Below, in pieces: positions 1 through 11,176 of a stretch of 64,000 nt of DNA. The notes beneath the pieces are model-generated. The model saw only the letters and a list, made by a program, of their open reading frames with translations. It did not search any database and had not been told where the DNA came from. Positions within the stretch are counted from its first letter, which is position 1. Each line of letters starts with the position of its first letter. The position numbers and the translations under genes were made by a program. The DNA is taken from contig JAKMXF010000088.1 in NCBI GenBank assembly GCA_024704765.1, positions 186,001 through 250,000 of the forward strand, in the 5' to 3' direction. The DNA is from Oopsacas minuta (taxonomy: Eukaryota > Porifera > Hexactinellida > Lyssacinosida > Leucopsacidae).

Positions 1-295
1 TGCGAGGTGTATAAATTCAGGAATGTATGGACAGGAATCACAGGATTAGAACGTTCAATCCCTATTTCAAATTTACAATATTCACTAGGCTCTAACCTTG
101 ACATCAACTGAAGTCATTAATAAATTTAATGAAACGATGTATTTTTGTATTCTATATTGAAATATCTCTGGAGAAGACAGATTCGATAGTATAGTGATGA
201 TATTAATAGTAAAGTTATAGGGTCAGCAGAGTATAAATGATAATTCTATGTCGTAAGTAATATAAATACTCAAAAATTAACATAACCTTTGTAAA
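1..295. other. 5' flank of the homeobox gene
   Basis: No gene is visible. The stretch is AT-rich and leads into the ATG of the homeobox gene. No convincing TATA box or upstream exon could be fixed. Confidence 0.4.
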
Positions 296-1090
296 ATGGA
301 ACATTCTAACTATCAGCAATCTCCCTCCAACTATAATACATGTAATTTCATTAACAGTAACTGCTATCCACAGAATTCTTTTGAAGATCTCTATAACATA
401 GCTCTGTATGCGTATAATGATTCCTGTAGCTACACTGCTAATAACATTCAAGGAATTAATTCTACCTGTCAATATTCCCAATTTCCATCATTTTATGTAA
501 AAGAATTATCACCTGGAGATAACATATATAGTGAACAGGATTATATAGCTTATGAGGATAATTTATATGGAATAGAGCCGAGTTATCACAACGGGAATAC
601 TAATCAAATTGAAACAGAACGCGAATTACAAACATGCATAGATGATGTATTAAGCAAAGCTTTAAGTGGTTCAATCTTTGAAAACGGACTATTGGAACAA
701 GAAAACAATCTCCAGACACAGGAAAGAAATGATATCCTGGAGGAGATGAATGAGTTCATTAAGAGCAGTGAGAATGAAATCAGAGAGTATTGTCAAACTA
801 CGACAAGCTTCTATACAAATGGATGTAATGATTCTATAAAAAGAGAGTTAGGTGAGTGTAGAGAAGATGGTGTCGGGAAGAAACGTCCTAACTTCAGCCC
901 TGAACAGATTATGTACCTGAAGAGCTGGTTAATAAATAATAAGAACAATCCTTACCCAGATGAAGATGTCAAAGATTGGATATGTTTTCATACTAATTTA
1001 ACTCTAACACAGCTTAACTATTGGCTAGTCAATGCTAGGAGGAGGTTTCTACCAAAACTACAATCAAACTGCAATGTATTTTGTATATAA
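296..1090 (+). CDS. TALE-class homeodomain protein (TGIF/MEIS/PKNOX-like)
   Basis: A 264-residue single-exon ORF encodes a probable nuclear DNA-binding transcription factor. Residues about 193-258 form a homeodomain with the three-residue loop extension of the TALE class. The segment N-N-P-Y-P-D lies in the loop and the recognition helix reads Y-W-L-V-N-A-R-R-R. W243, N246 and R248 match homeodomain W48, N51 and R53, the DNA-contacting core. The usual F49 is leucine and position 50 is valine where TGIF and MEIS have isoleucine, so the protein is divergent. The N-terminal 190 residues are rich in Asn, Tyr, Ser and acidic residues and show no recognisable MEIS or PBC domain. The start ATG follows an A-rich leader. 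TGIF-like is the nearest guess from the N-A-R-R-R-x-L-P ending, but assignment within TALE is uncertain. Confidence 0.85.
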   Translation: MEHSNYQQSPSNYNTCNFINSNCYPQNSFEDLYNIALYAYNDSCSYTANNIQGINSTCQYSQFPSFYVKELSPGDNIYSEQDYIAYEDNLYGIEPSYHNGNTNQIETERELQTCIDDVLSKALSGSIFENGLLEQENNLQTQERNDILEEMNEFIKSSENEIREYCQTTTSFYTNGCNDSIKRELGECREDGVGKKRPNFSPEQIMYLKSWLINNKNNPYPDEDVKDWICFHTNLTLTQLNYWLVNARRRFLPKLQSNCNVFCI

Positions 1091-2443
1091 ATGCAACCAG
1101 ATGTCTCAGAACTCATGGTGTAAATTGTATTTCTACAAATTTTGTTGTACAAAATGTAACCAATTTGAACATTTTTCTAGAATTATCCCCACAATTATCT
1201 CATAGTGAAATGCTAGCTACTCCTGTGGATGTGTACATAGACATGGCCAGCGCCGCCTATTAGAGCGAGTGTGTGTAAATGACAAAGGGCAGTGGGCATC
1301 ATGGCACATCATGACGCCTACTGTTGCGTTGATAGTCGAACTGCATACAAGAATATAATGAAGGTATCCTGGGGCCTGGAAGTAGAGAGATTTGATAGTA
1401 AGAAGTAATAGTTCAAATATGATCCTCTTTTACCGGAAGCCAGTGTAAATGATATAGAACAGATGATATGTGATCTTAAATTTAGAAGAGAAATGAATGA
1501 ACCTTGTATTTTCTGGATCACACTTGAACGTATTGGATCCATACCAACGGGTAATATGATTGAGACATGTTTAAAAATTGCATTATGGAGTAGTTGATGA
1601 ATTGTCTTTGAGAGAAGTGTCTAGTTAGTATCGTCTGCATTAATTATTACGTATTTATTGATCAATTTCTTGAATAGGGGAGATGTATAATAGAAAAAAG
1701 AGGCCCAAGAACTGATCCCTGAGAGACTCCCATAATCTTAGAGAGAAAAGGGAAATTTGATAATGGTTGATACTTGTATGGATTTTCAGGATCAAGAGAA
1801 TACTCGTTTTCCATAGACAATTTGTGATTTCTCTCGAAGTAAGCGTTCTATCAGCACTATTCAGGGCGGGTATACAAATCCTATCCTAGTCAACCAGGTA
1901 CAACATGGGCTACTTAACATACGGCTCTATTTGTCACCTAGAAGACCATGAAGTGAGGAGGCAGTTTGTAATTCCCATTCTTGGGTAAATTATACTTAAC
2001 ATACCACTAATTATACTTTATATAGGCGTTATGGTATGGGGAATCCAGCAGAACCATATTAGGCGCCATTTAATCATGACGTCAGGAATTATTATCAAAA
2101 ATAGAATATAATAACTTTCTGTTGATATATTTGAATGCGTATAGATAAAGGATAGAAAAACAATAGTTTTTTCTTACTTTCAAAGATTTTCGTTCAAAAA
2201 TGATTGACTTTCCGAAAAATTCAAATTATTATAAATCAACCACATGATTAATTAAATGGAATTTCCAAGTTTGTAATTCGCATTTTGCTTCTACACAAAA
2301 TAAACTCACGCAGATTTCTTACTCATTTTACTCATTCATATTAGATATCATATTAAACTAGTATTCTAAAGATTTTTCCATTTTGATGATGTGAATTTAT
2401 GCCTCAAATTGTATATTTACTGTACTTGTCACGTCATCATTAA
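1091..2443. other. Gene-free stretch after the homeobox gene
   Basis: Only short ORFs without family resemblance are seen. It contains AT-rich non-coding sequence between the homeobox stop and the first coding remnant of the transposase at 2444. Confidence 0.5.
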
Positions 2444-5400
2444 ATGGCGGCTAAACTGGTTAACTACGAAAATGGTTCCTTCGGATTCCCCATTTATTCG
2501 AAATGGAAAAATAATTCACATAAGATACTTGTGTTATTCGAGCGAATAATCGATCTATCAGTCTCGCCTCAGCCATCTACAGATTTCATACAGTGTAAAT
2601 CGCTTTCTCTATGTCCACCACCTCCACAAAGTACAACCAAATCATTGATTGTGAGTTATAGTCTCGACTCTTTCTCAATAGTGGATTTGCCATCTCTTCA
2701 AACTGCCACAATTTATCGAGATATTGTCCATTGCCTGGAATCTGCGTCTTCTTTTCATGATAATCATGAAGGAATATGTTGGGAGTCAATTGAACAGGAT
2801 TTGTTAGATGATAGGCTAATGGTAATTTGGTCTTCAGCTGCACAGGCCCATCTCATTACTATGATTTGAGAGATGAGCAATACAGTATCGACCTTTGCGG
2901 ATGTAATGATAGTAGTAGTTTAGTCGAATATTATTATTACAACAATCACCAGGTTCAGTTGTGGATTGATGGTTGTAACTTTTACCGTTATCGGAGTCCA
3001 AATTCTTACGAATGTTTTTGGGAATTTGAAAGCATTGAATTTGTACAGTGTAGTTCATTCATAAATAATTTTCCAAAAAGTCAGTATGAACATCAAGTCA
3101 TTGAGCAGACAGCCATGTTGCTAATGTGGATAGTTCTACATAAAATTGATTGTAAATCAACTATTTTGTTTGAGAATAAGTACTTACTTCTGACCAAAGA
3201 TCAGATGAGTTTATTTATTCATTGGGTAGTCAAATTGCGAGACCAGTTTTCCTGTATTGGTATTGAGGCATTTAAAGCTCTCTATACTAATTGCATTAAT
3301 GCTAGGATATGCGGAATAGAAATTTCCCCGGATTGTCACCAACCCCTGGCTCTGAAAAATACTCCTCATCTTCGTGTTGATGAGGATTTTGAAGATGAAG
3401 ATCCTATCAAATGCAACAATATTATCTCAAATACAGTTAATGACCAAATAGCCCCGTTATCTGATAAATCTGATGTATTTCTTATGACACCAGAGTCAAA
3501 CGTCAATGGAGAATTTCTTCTTGAGATTGGTGAATGGGATAGTATTCATTTTATCGATTTACAAGGTAGAGATATGTTGAATAGAGATTGGACAGCTGTG
3601 TTTAGCAATAAAATATCTAAAATATATCCAGCATGTGTTCTTAAATTTAACAATTATTGGTTTAAAAAGTCTTCCAGCCGAAAAATAAATGCGCACTACT
3701 TTCGAGCATCTGCTGAATGCAAGTTTTATAATTGTTACAAATTTGAGTTTTGTGTTGACGAGCTTGTAACTACGAATACAATCACAATACAATATGTAGT
3801 AAGTGGTTCACTCTCCTTGCAACATTCTGATGGAGAGACTGTACATGCACGTCATATATCTGGTAGTTCGCGAAAAATTATGGAGAAAGTCTTCAGCACA
3901 CATCTGTCACAAATATTTTTGATAAACAGTTCAACTGTAAAGTAGCTCAATGGAATATTGTAGAGGTAATTTTCTAACCTGAGGTCTCAAGAATGCTTAA
4001 GACAGATAAAAACTGAAGCTATATCATCCAATAGATTTTCTAATGATCTAATTACAGATATTTTTATCACTCAAGAATATTATAGTAACTTATTGAGTGA
4101 AAAGCCAATACCTGGCTACATTCAATATTTTGTTAAGGAACCCTTCATTATGCATCTATATATGAAGAGGCAGATAGAAGTGTTGAAACATTTAACTAAA
4201 GATATAGTTTTGCATTTGGATGCTACAGGTTCCATTATACGTAACCTCAGTTTTGCACCAAATCTATTTATTATTATGCTTTAACTCTACAACATCCCGA
4301 CTACCACATTACACCTATCCTTGTAGCAGAAATGATAAGTTCGGACCAAGGAACTGCTGAGATAACCCACTTCCTTAACAAATGGTACTTGAATTCAAAG
4401 TTAATTCTACACAAAGAAATATTCATAACAAGAGTGGAAATAGATTACAGTTGGGCATTGATTCATAGCACATGCATCGCATTTAATAAAATTAATATTT
4501 TAGGGTATTTAGAGAGTTGTTGGAGAAATGTAAATTCAGACGAAAGATCGCGGTTGATGTGGATGTCTTCACTGTAATTCATTTATGTTCTGCTCACGTA
4601 ATGCATAAGTTGAGTCAGAACTTGTCAAAAACATTCAAATTCGATAAAACTCTAAAACAACTAATCCTGCATGTCTTTGCTGCAATTTTGAGAAGTATTA
4701 CGATGAGAGAAATAAATCGACTTTTCATATTACTGTGTAATGTTTTATCTGTTGAGCATTCAACCGAAATTGTCAGTTCAAGTTTAGTAGAGTTAAACGA
4801 TTTAGTGAAGGGTAAAATAGAATTACAGTTAGAAAACGAAGGAAAATTTGAACTTGATACTGACACGAAAGAGGATCCTACCACTTATCGTTGTAAATCA
4901 CCATTTGGTAGACATTTCGATACTCTGAGAAAAAAATAATTGCACAGATCATGTAATTCACAAAGGCAATCGATCAAATCCATGTTATTCTCTGGAAGTT
5001 TAGAATATCTGCTGACATATTATATGCCAATTGTACCTCTTTGGACTGGAATTATACTGTCTAGGAGCAATGAAAACCTGTGTAAGGCTAGTAATGCAAA
5101 TGCAGAAAATTGGTTCAGAATAGTCAAACATCCAATTTTAGAAACGAAGGTAAACCTAAGAGCTGGCGATTTTATACGTACAATGTATGAATATGTGAAT
5201 GACAGAATTGATGATTTAATTTTGGATTTCATCCTTTGGCTACCAACATATTTAAAAGTAGGAAAAGGAAATTAGAAATACAAAATGAAGAAAATTCCAA
5301 AGAAAAATGGTGTCGCAGAAGTAAATGCCAACAGAGTTACATCAATCCTAATCTAAGTAGGGTAGATAAAGTTGTTGAAGCAATAAATGTAAATAAAATG

Positions 5401-6164
5401 GGAGGGAAAGCTAATAATAAGAGAAAAATTCTGATTTTGTAATTCCACACAAAAAAAGGAATATTGACAAAGATTTTGTAAGAAACACGAGCCCAGATGT
5501 TTGTTGTCCTCTCAGTTAATAACGTTGAAATTATAACAGATTTGGCTCTAATAGAATTGTCACTTTAAATTATGATCTTCCAAGTTATAATCCCATCTCC
5601 CACACAGGAAAGTTAGATATTTGTAACACGTTACTTAATGTCAGGGTAAGTCTAGGAATAAATAATATTAATAGTCAAATGAACAGGCCGTTGAATTATT
5701 ATATACCTAGCAGAACTCAGTATATTCCTGGAGATGGGAACTGCTTATTTTCTTCCTTAGCATATTCCGTGTCAGGCTCGCCAGATAATTCTCATATAAT
5801 ACGTAAATGCATTGTAGACAGTATGTCAAGTTCGCTAAAAGAAAAATGTGGAAAATTTATTACTAACAAATACCCAAATACTTATAGGAACACAATAGAT
5901 TATATAAATAAAACAAACATCAAAGGCAATGGAGTATGGGGTGGAGATTTGGAACTATTTACAGCAGCGCTTCTATTTAAGACTGACATATGGGTGTGTA
6001 TGAAAGAGACTGGAAATAGTTGGAATGTATTCTCCGGCAAAGGTTCTTCATTTGATGAGGTATTGAATTTTCCTCCCGCTAATGCTAATGGATCAATATA
6101 TATTGTACATACAGGTAATCACTATGAACCTGTTTTAGAAATTTTAGACAAGATTATAGTATAG
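2444..6164 (+). pseudogene. Decayed DDE-type transposase gene with C-terminal OTU domain
   Basis: A series of same-strand ORFs in shifting frames (2444-2869, 2827-3945, 4093-4284, 4332-4577, 4517-4939, 4940-5275, 5236-5442, 5679-6164) reads as one long protein broken by several frameshifts and stops. The first break is at about 2821-2870, where the reading frame passes from one ORF to its overlapping neighbour. The middle has an RNase H-like look: H-L-D-A-T-G-S near 4222, then S-D-Q-G-T-A-E near 4340, then I-D-Y-S-W-A-L-I-H near 4440, and a C-x-A-H-V-M-H-K stretch near 4590. From memory this matches a metazoan transposase family that carries an OTU protease, but I cannot name the superfamily. 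The many breaks show that it no longer encodes a transposase. No terminal repeats were found. Confidence 0.65.
5679..6164 (+). CDS. OTU-domain cysteine protease segment
   Basis: A 161-residue open segment shows the OTU signature P-G-D-G-N-C-L-F at residues 17-24, with D19 and C22 as catalytic Asp and Cys. A C-terminal G-N-H-Y-E-P-V supplies H148 as the catalytic histidine. The spacing is normal for a compact OTU domain. OTU proteases remove ubiquitin or ubiquitin-like proteins. It lies 236 bp after the last ORF of the broken transposase on the same strand, so it is most simply the C-terminal domain of that transposon protein. An independent, still functional OTU gene is possible because this part is intact while the rest is not. 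The ATG at 5679 is the first in frame but may not be a natural start. Confidence 0.6.
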   Translation: MNRPLNYYIPSRTQYIPGDGNCLFSSLAYSVSGSPDNSHIIRKCIVDSMSSSLKEKCGKFITNKYPNTYRNTIDYINKTNIKGNGVWGGDLELFTAALLFKTDIWVCMKETGNSWNVFSGKGSSFDEVLNFPPANANGSIYIVHTGNHYEPVLEILDKIIV

Positions 6165-7274
6165 GTACAACAATAGAGGTCTAGTAATATTTGATTCCTC
6201 AAATATAGCTTAGCTATAATACAGTTTTTCGTAATAATACAAAAACCCCATGTCAACAGAATAACGATGAAATTTGTAAATTGTTGGAAAGTAAATTGGA
6301 GGGCGATAGAAATAGACTTTGATGACAGCAAAAGTGAAGGTAATATGATCTAACCTAGAATATATATGTGAGTCATTATAGCTTCAAAACTTCTGCTGCC
6401 TACTTGAGAGGTACACAACTAAATACATCAACTCAACTCGTAACACAACAAATCAAGACTATGCAAAGAACATATAATCTTATAATCTGATGTATTCTGT
6501 GAATTTTGACCACTGTTTTCGTATTTATTGAACTGAATATCAATTCACCAATAAATAAAACTATATTTAGATTCACAAATCATTTCGTATTACATCAAAC
6601 AGTTGATATTGCAGTAATCTATATGCGTTACTATAGTTAGAATGGATTAGAATGTTTCATTAAATTTGTGTGCTTAGTACAAATCTAATAGAGACTCGAT
6701 TCTAACAAGCCAGTTTTCAAATGTAAATATCTCAAAAAGTTTTGTTTATTTTACCATAATATTTTAAACACATAAACGTCCATACAGCAGGAATACATGC
6801 CCATGATTTCAGGAAAAAATAATTTGTTTAAGTATACTAAATTCATATGTGAACTACTGCTGGTTAGATACACCAATTTCTATTAGAAAAAATTCAAGTT
6901 TATAAAATATAAATTTATTTCAGAAACGTCCGTATTTCTTCTTTCGAATGGCCAAAAAATATTTACATTCTGACTATGGGAAGTTGGTCAAATTAATGGT
7001 TGAAGTACTGCTGGTCGAATATTCAGCCAACTTCACACTCGTCTCTCAAATCCTATTTTGGGAAACCCTAGAGCCGCGGTTCTCAACCTTCTCACCAGTG
7101 GACCCCTATACCAATTTCAACACATTATGTAGACCCACTGCTATCCTTTGTGGACCACAATTGAGTCCATGGAGCCTAAGCTGGTAATCACTACCTTGGA
7201 GCCATAAAAACAGCATAAGTATAGTACTCTATAAATAGCATGAGGAAAGAAAACGAAAAATATGAGAATAACAA
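6165..7274. other. Gene-free stretch with a hAT-like repeat remnant
   Basis: No gene is seen. At about 7075-7190 the sequence CGGTTCTCAACCTT, followed by a string rich in GGACCC and TGGACCAC, resembles the worn terminal part of a hAT-type element. Compare the intact CAGTGGTTCTCAAACT terminus at 42246. The other end was not found. Confidence 0.35.
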
Positions 7275-8520
7275 TTAGAAGAATTGTAGTGAGAATCCTT
7301 CTTGTCCACTACAACAATACGACCCTCCTCGTTAATGTCAATGCAATGTGGACAGCAGAATTCTCCTGGTCCTGTCCCTTCATGTCCAATACTAGTCACA
7401 ATATGTGCCTCTATTGAGATTACTTTAATGGTATGTGCTCCATAGTTACTAACTATAATGTTTTGATGCCTGTCTAGACAGAAACGGGAAGGATTAGTGA
7501 GTAGTTCCTGTGACGCAATCACTTGAAAGAGGTTCCCATCTCTTGAAAATAATTGTACCAGATAGTCACACTTCTCAAACAGGACTATGAATAGAGATGG
7601 AGTTGTTCTTAGGTCCCAGAGCCTTGTGTCTTGTGTTATGTGAGGAGAGTTAAGTGCTGTTATCTTGATTATGCTCAAATCATCCAAACTGTAATGAGCT
7701 ATGTGATTAACTTCACACATTCCTGTCTACAGTGTATCTACGTCAGCTGTAATACCGGATATGGCATAACCTGTTACTACTCAGCTATGCCTAACGGCGT
7801 CAAACAAGGTGTCATTTGGCTAGGGGTTAATAATATCCCCAACATATTCGAATGACCACTCTAACGACGTGACGACGTCTGTAAAAATGGTCGTTGTATT
7901 ATTTACCTTAGAGTTAAGCCAAAACTTTCGCTAGTTGGATTAGACGCATCAATTCTCCTTACACCTTATCCAGCTTGAGAATACGATGTGGATTATAACA
8001 TCTAACAAACAGCTGATGAGGTGTTACAGCTATATCAAAAGGGTAAGACATTACATATGGTTTAACGGTCCTCTTATAAGAGCCATCTTTACAGAACACC
8101 TGAATTATATTAACCATACCATCACATACATAAATATCTCCGTTATCTCTATCTATTGAGAGACCAAAAGGATAATATATCTCATCACTTCCATCTTCTT
8201 GGTTGACACCAGACCACACTGGTTTGTGTCTGTTCACGTAGGGCACTCCCTCAACTACGCGACACAATCCTCCCATACCACCTTCCAACCACTCGTCATG
8301 CTATTCGAGCCACACAGATGAAATCCGGTCAACAATCACCCACTTGAATTTTCTGGTCCAACTCTCTTGACACATTTTTCAGAATTTCATTCAACTCATT
8401 TTGCACCAAATTTGTATAACCTCAGCTTTGGTGGTTAGCAGCTGATGTCGTTTTTCTAACACATGGGATCTCTTCTTAACATGACGTGCTAATAATTTAT
8501 TCGTTGACCGCTGGCTCTCA
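7275..8520 (-). pseudogene. TRIM/NHL-repeat protein pseudogene
   Basis: Read on the minus strand, three parts line up. First, about 8380-8520 gives a B-box/coiled-coil-like stretch that needs a frameshift near 8410 and meets a stop near 8320. Second, 8288-7965 carries NHL repeats such as Y-P-F-G-L-S-I-D-R-D-N-G-D-I-Y-V-C-D-G. Third, 7726-7275 carries G-P-G-E-F-C-C-P-H-C-I-D-I-N-E-E-G-R-I-V-V-V-D. The last two join cleanly across a 238-bp GT-AG intron (7727-7964, phase 0). The C-terminus is shifted: one frame over, the sequence ends S-L-Q-F-F-stop at 7275, like the Q-I-F-stop endings of the intact NHL genes in this window. The disruptions in the N-terminal part argue that the gene is dead, although a short NHL protein from 8288 could still be made. 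Confidence 0.65.
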
Positions 8521-9982
8521 GCGGTGATAATAGAGGTGTTAGTCCGCATTCGGATGAATTAGTTTGGTCGTTTAGGATATTATTGAGAACGTTTACAAAC
8601 CCTTCTTTCATTTTGGCACTGTAATATCTGATTCTGGAACTGACATTTAGTTGGACCAATTCTATATATAATTTATTGAATGATACTAAAATAGCGACAA
8701 ATTGTGCATCAATTAATTAAGCATAGGGGAAACGATGAGGACATGCCCCATTTGATGTCTAACACCTAAATATGATCTTCCGATTAATATTGAGCTAACA
8801 CCCAGGATTGTGCCCATATGGTTCATGCCACAATTTTGAAGTTTATATCATGTTAAGTAAATTAGGGAGAATTAATTCAGAATTGCTGGGAGTGAGAATT
8901 CCTACGTGAGAAATCCTATGGGAATTCCCATAGAGATCTTGAAATTCCATTCTCATGCGGCAACCGTGAGAATTTATAAATTAGACTATGATGATAATTT
9001 AAGAGCTAAACAGTTATTATTCTTATTTCAGTAATATAATTATGAACTAAAAATGGGACATCAATTTCTTAACACCTTGTACTGCTGTACATACGTGAAG
9101 TTAGAAAATACCTGATAGCAGTCAATCGATGGTAGCTTTCGATTGTTATCACCCCAAGGATAAGTTAGAATCGATTGAAGATTTGGGACGGCGCTTCGCA
9201 GGTCAATCGCGCTCATTTCCGCTACACTCGTTCGCGTATAATAATTAAGGAGGTAAGGAAGATTAAATAAGTAATTTAGACTATAGACAGGATACTTTTA
9301 TATTAAAATCACAACAATAATACAAAATGGATAGATTCGTTTCAAAATAGAAATGTTTCGAAAAGTCACATATCGGATTCATATTAATTATAACTTGTGA
9401 CAGCATCAAAATTCTAACTAATGCAGCGTCAACAGTTTATTCAATTGAGTTACTAAATTACAACTAAAACTATCAACAACCTCAAACTCTTGTTGTTCTG
9501 TTTCCGTAAGTCGTGAATTACCATACAAATGAAACGTAAATGATTAAATTCTCATGAAAATTTAGATAATTATTGAAAATGTCAAGCAGACAGAGTGGGA
9601 GTAGAGCTCTGACATCTGGGTGATGTTTCTATTTAATGAACAGGGAGAAGAGTACTATTGAATCTATATTTATAGAGATACAGATTATTTGTGTAAAATT
9701 CACGCCTATGACGAAATTATGGCGTATTTGTCACCTTTTTGTAATTTCCACAAAAATTATCCCCGAGGCAGTAGTGCCGACTATATCCCATCGCGTAGCG
9801 CAGCATCAAGAAATGAAGTTGTTTAATATATTAGACTTGAGGCCTTAAACTGTCGCACAGCGACCTAGCAAACGAAGCGTGCTATGAATATAATAATTTA
9901 CACATATAAATTACTCTAAAATAAGACACCAAATCTCTAAATCAATTCAAATAATAACATATATAATCGATCTCTTTCAAAA
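8521..9982. other. Gene-free stretch with repeat fragments
   Basis: No gene is visible. The strings GGCGCTTCGCAGGTCAATCG (about 9189) and GCACAGCGACCTAGC (about 9854) belong to a GC-richer repeat also seen inverted near 30950-30985. It is probably transposon debris. Confidence 0.4.
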
Positions 9983-11176
9983 CTAGAAAATTTGTAGTCC
10001 ATAGTTATTGTTATTAGACGAGACAATGAGTCTAGCATTGCTTGTAGTAACGATACCATAAGGACGAGAGAACTCTCCTTTACCATGGCCAACTTTCCCA
10101 ATCGTGCATACCAACACTCCTGCTTGATTATATATCAGAATAGTATTAGTTGTCCAATTGGAGATTAGGATATTATTCGCTACATCTAGACAGAAGAATA
10201 AAGTGGCGCCTCCACCATATGCAATAACACATTTAAGGTAATCACCAGTAAAATTGAATTGGTGAACTTTCTCAGGAATGTTGTAGCATAAAACAAACAT
10301 CTTATCCTTCGCGAACTTTATATCAACAGGCTTAATTACGCTTTCATGCGAAATAAATCTTTCGAAGTTTAATTCTGAGTCTAAAATTGATATTCTACTA
10401 TTCTTATTCTCTGGTATAAACAGACATCCATCTGTTCTCACTGCTATCTGCATTGGGAAATGAAATTCACCTTTACCTGATCCTTCCTGTCCTGTCTTCA
10501 TTAAGAATTTATAATTAAAACGCTGATACTTCAGGACAGAACATTGATTCCTATCTGACACATAAATATATGATTCATTCAGTGCTATGCCCCATGGATT
10601 CACTAGCTCATTAGAACCAAAATCGTTGACGAATTCACCTGATGAGGTGAATATCTTTATTGAAGAATTATCAGAAACAAAAATCAAGCCAGACCCCTCT
10701 TCATAAGCAATACCTCTTGGTCCATCGAACTCATCTCTTCCACTACCTTCCTTCCCTACAGCTACAACAGGCATCTTCATTACAGAATAATTAGGTACTA
10801 TCAGTTCACTAGCTTTAATGATTTTACCTAACTTGCTAATCTCTTGTTCAATAATGTGAGAATTGATTTGGAAATCTAATTCAAAAGATGTAGTAGAGAG
10901 AGTTAGTTTATGAAGTTTCTCTTCAATCTCAGAAATATTTATTGTTTGTAAAGTATCTGCTGTCTTTTGTTTCATAACTTCCAAATTTTTCTCAGTTTGT
11001 AACATATCTGCTGTGAACTTATCATACTCATTCCGATAATCATTGAGCTCAGTTAATAGAGATATCTTTCTACTAAGTACAAGCTGAACCAGTTTATCAA
11101 ATGCACCTTCTATCTGTTTAGCAACTTTATCCAGTGGGTGACAATTTTGGTTTTCATCGATAATACTAGCCATCAA
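9983..11176 (-). CDS. Coiled-coil NHL-repeat protein (TRIM-like without RING/B-box)
   Basis: A single-exon 397-residue protein. Residues about 10-135 are predicted coiled coil, with long runs of Leu, Glu and Lys. Residues about 138-397 hold about six NHL repeats with the pattern G-x-F-x-x-P-x-G-I-A followed by I-x-V-S-D. These should form a beta-propeller ending in the typical Q-I-F terminus. No RING or B-box precedes the coiled coil, so ubiquitin-ligase activity is not expected from this polypeptide. NHL propellers bind RNA or protein partners. Two ATG codons are adjacent at the start (M1, M2). A truncated paralogue at 37187-37663 shares part of the coiled coil at near identity, and a pseudogene with the same fold lies 1.5 kb downstream on the same strand. 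The binding partner is unknown. Confidence 0.85.
   Translation of the reverse strand: MMASIIDENQNCHPLDKVAKQIEGAFDKLVQLVLSRKISLLTELNDYRNEYDKFTADMLQTEKNLEVMKQKTADTLQTINISEIEEKLHKLTLSTTSFELDFQINSHIIEQEISKLGKIIKASELIVPNYSVMKMPVVAVGKEGSGRDEFDGPRGIAYEEGSGLIFVSDNSSIKIFTSSGEFVNDFGSNELVNPWGIALNESYIYVSDRNQCSVLKYQRFNYKFLMKTGQEGSGKGEFHFPMQIAVRTDGCLFIPENKNSRISILDSELNFERFISHESVIKPVDIKFAKDKMFVLCYNIPEKVHQFNFTGDYLKCVIAYGGGATLFFCLDVANNILISNWTTNTILIYNQAGVLVCTIGKVGHGKGEFSRPYGIVTTSNARLIVSSNNNNYGLQIF

Noticed and set aside
2444-2869. Independent small gene
   Set aside because: It overlaps 2827-3945 in another frame and reads through as one protein if a frameshift is allowed. A 16-bp intron there is too short to be real.
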